A DNA stretch of 64,000 nucleotides from Bactericera cockerelli (taxonomy: Eukaryota; Arthropoda; Insecta; Hemiptera; Triozidae): assembly GCA_024516035.1 (NCBI GenBank), contig CM044960.1, forward strand, positions 21,158,668 through 21,222,667, written 5' to 3'. Position 1 is the first letter of the stretch; the number at the start of each line of letters is the position of its first letter. The position numbers and the translations under genes were made by a program. Positions 34,039 through 46,000 of this stretch are shown here, one piece after another. The notes beneath the pieces are model-generated. The model was not told the origin of the DNA. It did not search any database and saw nothing but the letters and a program-made list of their open reading frames with translations.

Positions 34039-37000
34039 CCTTCGTAAGGCGCTTTAACTCTGTGATTTCCAGGTCGTTCGCGCCGATTCCTCTATAAAGT
34101 TATCATATTGATGTGTACAGACTGTACAGGTTTAATCTTTTTAAGTAACACAAGAGTGAATCGACGCTCTCGACGTTGTCTATCAGAGCAGGAGGTACCG
34201 GAAGGGAGGATCGAATGTTAATGATACTGTTTCTTACTAGTGATTCGTAATTATTTGTTGAATTCTGGCCAAGAAACTACCAAATACTTCCTATTTCTAA
34301 TATCAAACTCGCCGGGAGGCGAGCGCTCGTCAAGTAGCTCCAGCCAACCGGCCTATATTAATTAGAAGTAATAAGCAACCTTTCATCACGTTTGTAATTC
34401 AAAAGTAATAGAAGGGTTCTCAAAAGTTTTCTGTTTCATGTGAGGTCGGTTCGCTGAAATAAAACTAATTCTAGACTTACACCTATTCCACCACAAGTCC
34501 GTTCGAGGGTTGGTCCACACTTACCCTGCACCTATCTCGGTTGGACAAACTGTCCACTGTGCTGTAGCCGCCCCTGAGCCCTGCGCCCTCTGCTAGTATA
34601 AGTTCCAACTCAGGGGTGGCTCCTCCCGTGATCAGGGATCTGATTAGCGTTAGTGCGTTCTGGTTGAAGTATGTCTGAAATGGGATAGAAGGTGTAGAAT
34701 GTTAGAAAACCACTATGCAATTTGTAGCCCGTACATTTAGTACTAACTTATTAGGTACATAACTACATTTTAAAATATCTTTGTTACAATTGTATTGGTG
34801 GTCGAATTCTAGTAGTGCGGTGATCCGTTGGTTTGGATCCCACCCAGTTAATAAATAAATTCCTCATACATACATATGTCTTAAATTTCGACCATTTAAT
34901 AATAGTGCAACTGATGGTGGAATAAACGGATCCAAATCGGGCATACAGTATAAATAAGGACGAGATCCCACTAAGCAATGTTGCGAAGGGTTTTACAAAG
35001 TTTCAAGCTCCGTTTTAACTTTAGAATCAAATGAGATCGAATCCCACTGACTGAAACTTTGCTTCGCAATGCTTTGCAACACTTCCCATTCAAAATTCAT
35101 CACCAAATTCTGTGAAACGTGTCTATACAAAATGTTGCACTCAGTGAGATCCCGACTTAAGGGCTGCATTATACAATAGGATAAGATTTATCTAAGTGGA
35201 CACTATCCCTTATCTCAAAGTTTCAACCCATCACAACGCACTATCGCGCGAGTTAATGGATAGTGGTACAGGATAGTGGTAAGCTGGGTGAGGTAGGTAC
35301 ATATTCGTGTCGGGTCATCGTCAATTAAGTGACCACTTAAATTAAATCTAATCCTGTTTTTATAATTCGGCCCTTATTATTATGTCTGGCTGGGGGACTA
35401 TAAACAGGGAGTAGTCCAGCATTGGCTTGGTTCTGGGGGGCATTGTCAATTATTAGCCTCCTTGTAAAGACAGTGGTAGAAGTGCTGAGTCATTCGTCCA
35501 CTGTCTGGCTACCATCGTTCACGATGACGCCACCCTATGATGATGATTATTATTAAAATTTCTTTAATTTCCGGCGATGTCCGTATGAAACCTTAACGTT
35601 TTAATACAGAGAGCTATTTTTTTTTCAATATACATCTACACTTAATTAGGTACATAGTATGTAATCTAATAAGCAATTAATAACGGTTCCGGATGCACTG
35701 TCTATGAATGAGAGAGATAGGTTTTTTAGTGGGTGGAAATACTACTCCCCATGTTAACCGGGTGTCTTTAAAAGATTTTTCCCCTATCTCCCTCTTAAAA
35801 AAAAATAATAATAAGCAATTAATGATGTGAAGGGTTTTTTAGTAGGTCAGAAATTGACAAGCACGCACCGTGGACATCAGACTGTCCAGCACACTGACGG
35901 CGAATGCCGTGCCGCACGCGAAAGGCTGGGTGAGGTAGAGCTCTGTGTCGGGATCATCGTCATCGTCCTGGTCCAGGAACTGCACGTTGCTGTCGTTCAC
36001 CAGCTCGGTGATCATGGGCACATTGGCCCCATACACGGAGCCCCTGCGCTGCAGCACGATGGGCGCCCCGCCCCCGGGAATGTTGGGCACCTCGTTCCGT
36101 GAGCTGATCAGATTGGACTCTTCTGTAACGTGATTATTATTCCGTTTTATTTCTCATATTTATAGATATTATGGTAATAAAGATTATTCTATGGGCTAGC
36201 AGTAGCAAACATAGAAGTATTAAAGTGTTGATAAGGAGATGTTGATATTATTATTATTATTATAATTATAGTATGCTTTATTAGGAGGACAGTGTCTCGC
36301 TAGAGGACTATAAACAGAGAACAGACTAGCCAACCCTTACAAGCCAGGCTAGCTTGAAGTTTCCTAAGGGTTTAATGGCTTATAAAGAAAAGTCCAAGTC
36401 CTCATGATGGTTGATCACACATAGAAATAATTATGTGGTTCCAGGACGAGCCAACTTTGAAATAAAGTTGGCTGGAGACTATCACAACCCCCTCCAGCTG
36501 AAGCCAAGCTGGCTACAACAACAACATTAGGAGGACAGAGTACAATGTTAATAGTATAAAATTAAAAAAAAAAACAAACAAATGACAAAATAAATGAGTA
36601 AAATAACACGAAATAACACTAATGTGCTACCTAAAGGGCGGGGTTATTGCCTGTGGCAATCCCTTCCACCCAATCCTTTTGAGAGATGATGGACAAATTT
36701 ATAAATGGCCATTGAGAAATGAGTTTGTATTTTGTCTTCTTTTTTGTAGACAAATGGGTTTTTAGATTAGCAATGTTCCTTTCTTCTTAAAAGTTGAACA
36801 ATTGAACAAGTATTGAGAAAAACTTTCCTTGTGTAATTAAGAAGTTATTAAATTTTCATCGTATGATTATCTTTTTTTGTTAAAGCTTAAGATATTATAT
36901 TACCTCTTATCTATTTTTTTACATAACTTGATTTCTACCCATCATCACGTTCCCATTCTCTATCCCCCCTTTCTTATTCCAACCATTCCTTTGACTAAAT

Positions 37001-40000
37001 CCTTTCAATATGATCATTACACGTTAGAATAATGAAGTCCCTACCTCCACAAGTAAATTCTTTGACTATATAATCCTAATTCTATACATACAATAAATCA
37101 ATCTATCGCCCTTCCTCCCCATCTCTCTCTCCTCTCCCCTTCCTCCCCATCTTCTCTCTCTCCTCCTTCCTCCCCATCCTCTCTCTCTCTCGCCTCTTCC
37201 TCTTCTCATCTCTCTCTCTCTCGCTTCCTCCCTCACTCTCTCTCTCTCCTCGCCCATTTCTCTCCATCTCTCTCTACTCGCCCTTCCTCCCCATCTCTCT
37301 CTCTCTCTCGCCCTTCCTCCCCATCTCTCTCTCTCGCCCTTCCTCCCCATCTCTCCTCTCGCCCTTCTCCCATCCTCTCTCTCTCGCCCTTCCTCCCCAT
37401 CTCTCTCTCTCTCTCGCCCTTCCTCCCCATCTCTCTCTCTCGCCGCTTCCTCCCCATCTCTCTCTCTCTCTGCCCTTCCTCCCCATCTCTCTCTCTCGCC
37501 CTTCCTCCCCATCCTCTCTCTCTCGCCCTTCCTCCCCATCTCTCTCTCTCTCTCGCCCTTCCTCCCCATCCCTCTCTCTCTCGCCCTTCCTCCCCATCTC
37601 TCTCTCTCTCTCTCGCCCTTCCTCCCCATCTCTCTCTCTCTCTCGCCCTTCCTCCCCATCTCTCTCTCTCCCTCCCCCTCTCTGCCCTTCCCCTCCTCCC
37701 CATCTCTCTCTCTCCTCTCTCCTCTCTCGCCCTTCCTCCCCATCTCTCTCTCCTCTCGCCCTTCCTCCCCATCTCTCTCTTCGCCTCTCCCCATCTCTCT
37801 CCCTCTCCCCTCTCCTCTCTCTCTCTCGCCTTCCTCCCCATTCTCTCTCTCTCTCTCCCCTTCCTCCCCATCTCTCTCTCTCGCCCTTCCTCCCCATCTC
37901 TCCCTTCGTCCTTCCTCCCCATCTCTCTCTCGCCCTCCTCCCATCTCTCTCTCTCCTCTCTCCCCTCCGCATTTCTCTCTCTCTCTCTCTTCCTCCCCAT
38001 CTCTCTCTATCTCTCTCCCTTCCCCCCCATCTCTCTCTCTCGTCCTTACTTTATCTTACCTTGACTGAGTACGCCTATCGTATCGTCGAAAGTCATGGCC
38101 TTGATGTTGAGAGAGGCGAGTATAGCTTCCTTATCTGCCAGGGTGGGGTCATCATGGCTGGGCACCTTGGCCGACAGTATCACGCACATATCACATAGGT
38201 TCACGTTCACAGCTCGTAAGTCTGCCCGACTTAGTGGGGAGCCCTGGGAAATGAGAATTTGAATTATTATTTTTTCCAACGTCACTTTCAACTGCACCCT
38301 CATCTTGCGGTGGGCGTTTTAGCGCGTTAGGCATTGCACGCATGGGTATAATTTTTCGAGTCCACTCATACCTTGCGAGGAAAGATATATAATCTTGTAA
38401 AATAATTTAGAAAAGTGAAGAAGGCTTATTAATGCTACGCTACCCTCACAAATTGTGAAGAGGCCTTGAGCTTCACCACAATTAAATCATACTTATAGTA
38501 AGGATGAAATATATTAATTTAACTCCTTGATCAGCATTAATCTCATAAATTATCATGCTCTAAAGTGGTGTCAAATGTATAAAGCTACCTCTTAGGCCTG
38601 AATTATGAAACAGGATTAGTTAATCTTAGTGGACACTATTTCGTAGCTTTCACCTTGACAACAAATAATGTAGTGGTCATATCTAGCCGGGCTGTCTCTT
38701 TCTTTGTATTGGCGTTCTTCACACCTCAGCCGAGGTGTTTGATTAACTCTGTGGCGTAACGGAGCTGTAGCCAGCCTTCGTGGCGGAAAATCTTGTTTTA
38801 AAATACCTTAGGGTCGGCCTAGATTTATTAATCCTGTTTCATAGTACGGCCTTAAATTTCATAGGAAATGGTCAATCAAAATTCTCACATTCAGGACGGA
38901 AATTTTCGGCAGATTTTGTAGCATTTTCCATTCCCGCCGAATATAGTCCACTGCTCCTACGATCACAACGTGTTTTAGTTCGTGGTAGTGGAAGTTCGAA
39001 GCCCGGAGAGGCATCACTAAATTACGCAGTCCTATGAGAGGTGAATCAGGATCTGCGAATAGGCAGACGACGACGTGACCGTTCAGAACTGTCATGGCCG
39101 CCTGATTCCGGTCCTGGAAATAAATAGAACGGAAATAGATGTCCTTGAGATTATGTGAAGGTCATGTTTTTGTAAAATTCGGAAATAGATGTCCTTGAGA
39201 TTATGTGAAGGTCATGTTTTTGTAAAATTCGGAAATAGATGTACTTGAGATTATGTGAAGGTCATGTTTTTGTAAAATTATGTTTATTAGTTTTCAAAAT
39301 TACATGGAACTCACCGTACTCCATAGAACATGGGCTGGCGCCTCTAGATCGGTTTAGTTATGTGATATTGTTACCAAGATTATAATAAATTTTACATGAA
39401 TGCGGACCTATCTTACCAAACAAAATAAGACTTTATTTATTTGTTACAAATGGCAGCAATAATATCAACCATAAATTGAAGACTTCACCGAGGGAACTAG
39501 ATGGAGGAAAAGTTTCCTCAATATTTGCACTATTGCCTCTCTGGATTGCGAGGGAAAATCGCTGGTACAGGTACAATTACATCTTGGCCCTTTTATCTCC
39601 TGTAACATATTGTAACTTGATTCCGATTTCTTCGATGAAATCTTTTGAATCTCTGCAAAAAGGGCCAAGTGTTTCAAATGCTATTCCCTTGACTTATTTG
39701 GTGAATATACTAATCAAAATAATTCAGTTTTCACCAAATAAGTTTCAGTTACGACTTACAAGAATACAGTCTTCTAAATTTTTGGCTGGGCTCCAATGAA
39801 ACATGCCAGTGGAGTCATACTTCATTTCAGTCTTTTCAAAGTCAAAGTCTTTGGCCTGATCATCTGCTATGCCAACTTGGAGATTGTTGTTGTTGTTCAC
39901 ATTGTTACCACTTCCCGCTGAAGCTCTATTTGTTGGCCTGCAAGCAGACAATATCCCATTAGAACATCTTATGTCTAGATAAATAATTATATAATTAATT

Positions 40001-43000
40001 TATATCAATAGACAATATTTCCAGAATTGGATAACAAGACAACAAATTGTTTTTTAAATACTAGCCTACTTGAAACAAAATTTAGGCGTAAAGAATTAAC
40101 ATTCCGCACAGGGATTTTAGTGACTCTAAAAAGAGAAAATGTAGGCACACACAAAACTTGTTCGTCACAGAAATTAAAGCCATTTTTTTTTTTATTTTCT
40201 TCTGCTCTCACTTTATTATGGTAGTGAAAAAAAAAGTTGTTAGAGTAGACGTACACATTATTAACTACGGTTGAACAAGAAAATAAAATCAATAAACAAT
40301 AATTGCGCCAGATATTAAGTGAAGCTAATCCAGACATAGATTTAGAAAGTACATAAGTAAAGCACCCCTTATTAAACCTACATAGGAAATACCATACATT
40401 GGATTAAATAAAATGGCGGACACCATGCTAATAGCATTATGGTTTCCGCCATTTTCTTTTGAGACAATGCTTCACATAAGATGCCTAGAGAGCATTGGTA
40501 GTACTTTGTCTATTTATTGTTTTTAAATCTATGAATCCAGAGGGTAAAACAGTACTTGTACTACAATGTTATCCAAGTTTTAACAACCTAAGGCAATGAG
40601 TTTACTTCAAATATTCATGAATTTTATAATCGTAGCTTTGCCCTTGTGGTGAAACGTGGTGGAAAAAGGAAAACTGTAAGTAATAAAATGTGTAGAGAAA
40701 GTGGATGTGCTAAAGAAAGGAGCAAAAAAACCAAACAAACAATAGTTACATCTAAACATGGGAAATTTAAAAAATGAGAAGTAGGTAGGTACCTATGCTA
40801 ATGTCAAACACTCAAAACAGATTAATAAAAGAATAAAACCTTTTTAAGCAATAAAAAATGATAAAAGTATGCTTCCTTTCTCTGCCAAATCATATTTGTA
40901 GTGTTCAATTTTGCATAAAACTTGGTTTGTGATTGGAGTTTTCTGAGAGGAAGCATAAAAAATAAAATGAATGGCATGCTAAGAGAAATAATTTTCAAAA
41001 TCGATGGACTGTGACTACGGAAGAACGAAATTCGCATATAAGAAGATTCGATAGTGAATTCAAAATTATTATGATATTATAAAATGAATTTATATTCAAA
41101 TCCCTGGAAATAATTCTTAACCCCTTAAAGTACTGTGACTGATATATCAGACGCAACGAAATGTCAAAAAAAGACTCAGTGTCTGATATTTCAGACTCAC
41201 GTTTTTTCCCATTTCAAATCAAATTCTGACTGAAATATCAGTCCGAGCATAATTGAACCTTTTCTGATAGTTTCTCAAGACTTCAACAGATAGCGCTACA
41301 TGAATAATTTTGAAAAAAGAAAATCCCCCTCCCCTTGGAATTTCATGTTATCATATTGTCTGATATATCAGTCACAAGGGGTTTTAGATTGATCTAGTAA
41401 ATTTTGTAAACAAAACTTGAAAAATATTAAAATTCTGTTGTGAAAGTTATTTTTGTAAAGAAAAATGACATATTTTATTGAAATCAGTGGTTTTTCTGGT
41501 GTTATCATGAGTATTTACAATGATTTTGATGGTTTATTTTATAAATTTAGTGAAAAATGAAACAGAGAACTTTTTAAACGGTGACTGATATTTCAGTCAA
41601 AGGAAATTTTAAAATGGGTCAAATACTTCATTTTTTTTACAAAATCGTCAAAAACTATGTCTCCGGCAAAAAAAAAAAAAATTGAAAAAATATGTTTACT
41701 ACTCAGCAATAAATTTAGAACAAAATAGCGAAGAAAAAAAAATGGTACTTTGGGGAATATTTCTTAAAATTTATATGGTACCTTAAGGGGTTAAGCTATG
41801 CTTCTTCCCCATTCTTTAATCATTTTATTATCAGCAATGGTCCTACGTTATATGCGCAAAGCACAGCGTTAAGAAGTTAGAAATTATAACAGTGAGAAGA
41901 TGAGCTGCTGGAATTATTAATATGAGAAAACTACTAAAACAAAATGTAGGTATTACACAACCAACAGAAAATTGCTTACTTTGCGCAAGAAACCCTAAAA
42001 ATTAGAGTTTCGGTTAGATAGCCGTCAGAAAAAAAGATCGATTACAGAAAACCAACATAAATTGCATAGAATAGTTGTATTGAATATTATAAATGTACTT
42101 ACAGTTCTAGGTACAGATTTGAATTATTATACCTATAAATGAAAGAAACGGTGAGAAAAGGTCTAATAATCTGGTTAACCATCAATAATAAATCTACTTA
42201 AAGCTTCTCATAAAGTAAAATTATAGATATGTTAGATATATGCTTTTTTGTGTGTATATTTTACAGGACCTTTACAAAATTTACAGAAGAATTGAGGATT
42301 TAGTGCAACTGATTACTACCGCTTTATCCTGGAAAACATTTAAGCTTTGATTTTGTCTTTGTACAAGTTCTTTTTCTTCTAGACTCTAGAATATAGAGTA
42401 ACAAATTCAAATGCTCATAATAAAGATAACGGAATTAAAAACTAAGTTACTACGACCCTTCCCTTGTTGGGAAGTTTATAATAAACAATGGTGCTAGTTG
42501 ATAAGATCTACATAATTATGTACTTATTTGTAAATGAGGAAACTAGGTTCTATTCATTGTAATATGGATGTTCAAGTGCAAGCGATACATGGAATTACGA
42601 GTGATATCGTCAAAAGTCCTGAAAGAACTAATGCAAAGATACCATTTTGTTTCTTTTCACTTAAAGAGGTCTAAGAGAGATAACTGAGTTAAATGAATAA
42701 TTGAGCATAACCAAATAAAAAAATTCGGGGTAGGGGAATACGGGGCGAACAACAACAAAAGTAAACAAAGATGGACACAAAGAATAGAGAATGTATAAAG
42801 TACGATAGAGAAAGTATGTTAGCGTACATGAGTTTTTTGACTTCGTAAGCCAGATGGTAGCCTGCATACGAGGGTTCCTCTGTAGGCGCCCTGTAAGAAA
42901 ACATTTTGTTAAGTTACATCAAATTCCGTAGAATTTCATCTGAAAAAGGTGTGAAATTTTTATGAAAAATTAACAAATAATAACTTTAAAATTTATAGTA

Positions 43001-46000
43001 TGAATTCACTGACGATTTTGAAATTTTCTGTTTTAATCTTGGAAAGAAATAAACAAAAAGAATTTACTTACTTAAAAAAATGAACAAAACAAAAAGTATT
43101 TACAAAGTTAGTTTTAAAAAAATCGTTTCTAAAAAAAGGACTACTTCGGCATTTTTATCGACGGTAAAATTTAGAATCTAAATTCTGAAAAGAAAATTAT
43201 ACAAATATGCATAATATTACACAACTGTCTCGCAGTCTTAAAATCAGAGATTAGATAAAAGTGATATAAAAAAAAGACAGAATTTGCAAATCAAAAACAG
43301 AAAATTAATGACACAGACGAGACAAAACCAAATACTTGATTTTTGCTAAGAGTTCTCTTTAGACAAATAACAAACAGTACCAAAAGGGTGTAGAAGTAAC
43401 TTGTAAGTGACAGTGACAATCATATGAAAATTCTAAACTTTAGGGAACTGAAAAAAAACGCACCCAAAAAATGGCAACGTAACAGTTTAAATAAAAGTAT
43501 TTTTATATACATATTCTTGAAGACTGCTTATACCTACTTGAGTTAACTGGATTTTTTTTTACATACGTATATTATAGTGGACTTTGATCCTGTCAAAAAT
43601 TTACATCAAAAGTCTGACAATATTTTTTTCCGAGAGGTTTGTAATCGTTCTAAGATCTCCATAACAAAACTTTCGTGTAGGGGTGATATCAGGGTACAAA
43701 GACAACACTAAAATGAAGAGGATCTTTCCTTCTCACATTTGTGAACCCGGGACACTAGACATTACTTGAGTACCTACATTATTATAATCATTGTTATTAT
43801 TTTATTTAAAAAAAGAAGATGGTTAATAGTTTTACTACCAACTTACCTGGTATAACCAATGTTGTCAGCTACAGCTCTGTTCACCACAGGCTTCACTTTA
43901 TTCACTTGTTTCATCATGGGCACTTGGTTATTAGTAGCCGACAATGAGGTTGGAACTGCATTACTTTTGTGATTACGCAATCCTATCACTAAAAAGCAAG
44001 AACGGTTAATCGAGCAATTATAATGTTTAAAATTGTTAATTTTCAGAAACTGAGTCATTAGTAGCATTTTCGTTTGAATGGTGTAACATTATCTTTACTA
44101 TTACTTCTTGTAAAATATAACATATATTTATTTATTTAAAATTTTGTCAAAAAAGGTGAGGTCAAATAATAATCCCTGAGCCCTGGAAAAGTAAGCTTAC
44201 ATATAATCCAGGGGCGCGGCAGTGTGCCAGGCCTAGTTCTTGCTAACGTACGCGTAGTGTGTCTATTACACAAAACATTTCATTGTGATTTTCGCACATC
44301 ATAACTCTGATGTTCGTAAAATTCATTCGTAATTAAATAAGTGAAACCTGATTTTCTGTTATCTCTGAATATACCTACGTAATAAGGAGGAAAGATTTTA
44401 TTCATACACATTTAACTTATTATATCACCCAAACCAAGTTTCTCCAAAATCGCGTCATGATTATGTGCTGAGTACCTAATACTTTTGCCAGCCTTCGTGG
44501 CGTAACGGTTGTGACAACTGCCCGTAGTCCAGAGATCCTGAGTTCGATCCCCGGTCGGAGCAGATTTTTCACACGGAAAATTCTGTTCCCTCCGTACATG
44601 TAAGGCTGGGATTTCCGGCCCTACCCAGGCTGGGTGAGGTTAATGTGGGTAGCTGGTACGATTCTCAGCGAATGGAGGGTAAAACCCCCGTCCTAATCCA
44701 GGACGTTAAATCAAATAGAATCGTTGGCGTTAGGAAGGGCATCCAGCCGTAAAAAATGTGCTAAAACCAACCAACCTCAACCATGAGGTTGAACAACGTC
44801 GACCCTGCTCAAGCGGGTTAAGACAGAGTAAAAGAAGAAGAAGAAGAAGAGACTTTTGTTACACTTTTGTTCTTTTTTAAGAACACTTTTGTTCTCATTA
44901 CAATATCGAAGAACTTTCTTAAAACTTTGTTTGTTACTTACATGCATCGGCTTTTTCCTTGCTTATCCCATTATCACCTGAAAGTCCGTCACCAAGAGAA
45001 GCAAAAGAGAATGGAGAAAACCAACATTAAACATTTCCCTTTTGAAACATGCTTCTGGTTGTCAACTTCATGAGATACTTTGCCATTTTTAAGAATAAAA
45101 TAAATGTGGAATCCAAAGTCCCACTCAAGAAAAAATGTTATTGAAAGCTGCTATTTTAGTAGGTATAACCTGAGTTGAAACCCGACATTTCATTAACAAA
45201 CGAAACCAAGCAAGATATCATTAACGAATTAGGATGATTTAATGAAAGTTGTTTGATCAAGTATTAGTTATTGATTTCCCAACATTAAATTATTCTGACT
45301 TCTGAGCATCCAATCTCATAAGAACTACTCTAACTATAAACTAATTTACATAAAATATGGCTGTTTTTCGTACAAGCGAATTTATAAAGTTTGAAACTGA
45401 CAAATAGAATTCTTATTTTTTATAGTTCTGTTCAGCATTTTGTCAAAGTTCACTTCGAATTTCATAAAGCAACTTGATTTACGATGAATCATTAGGTTCA
45501 ATATCTTAGTATTATTTTATAATGCGAGTTTATATTATCATATGACACACCATTATTGAATTGCAAGGAGCATCTTGAGAAATAGTCTTCATGTTACATG
45601 TATAGGACGCACGTTTTGGTTTTCTTGGCGTTGTAATCAACGCCAGGAAAACTCAAATCATTTGAGTAATCTCAAATCATTTTCAAACTTTAATAGCTCA
45701 TGAACTCACAACTAATGATGACACGAAGCAGTCACACCAGGTTCTTTTTCTTGGAAATTTTTCTTTTCCTGATTAAAAACTGATAAACAATGAATTGTCA
45801 AAAAGTGCAAGTGCTTCATATATCACCGAGAGGTTTTTAAAACTACTATCTAAGATTTACGTGCGCTATCGTCTATTCATATTCTATAGTTTTACTACGT
45901 AGACCCTTGACTTTGAAAGGATTATTCGTGTTGTTTTTACGAATCATGATAGGAAATAGATGTACATACATATACGAGTATTATCTATTATATTATTTCA

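Larger units (their letters stand above)
32791..36121 (-). other. slo introns between the last four exons
   Basis: Introns 32791-33661, 33875-34524 and 34675-35868. Contents recognised: MITE 33349-33627, a T run at 34010-34038, a decayed SINE at 34797-34960, and MITE 35158-35375. The rest shows nothing. Confidence 0.8.
36123..39759 (-). other. slo introns through RCK2
   Basis: Introns 36123-38059, 38244-38888 and 39114-39759. They hold an ATT microsatellite near 36248-36270, repeat E, the 0.94-kb purine array, a family A SINE scrap near 38313-38395, MITE 38594-38853 and the 50-bp triplication. No other exon was recognised. Confidence 0.8.
39938..43846 (-). other. slo linker introns
   Basis: Introns 39938-42827 and 42891-43846. 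The first carries a palindrome at 40408-40456 and piggyBac-like element 2. AT-rich otherwise; no alternative exon was recognised. Confidence 0.75.

Noticed and set aside
37066..38000. Three overlapping minus-strand ORFs of 232-292 residues rich in Arg, Glu and Gly
   Set aside because: They are products of the purine-only tandem array: all three frames are open because GA/GG-type codons cannot form stops. They lie inside a slo intron and overlap each other.
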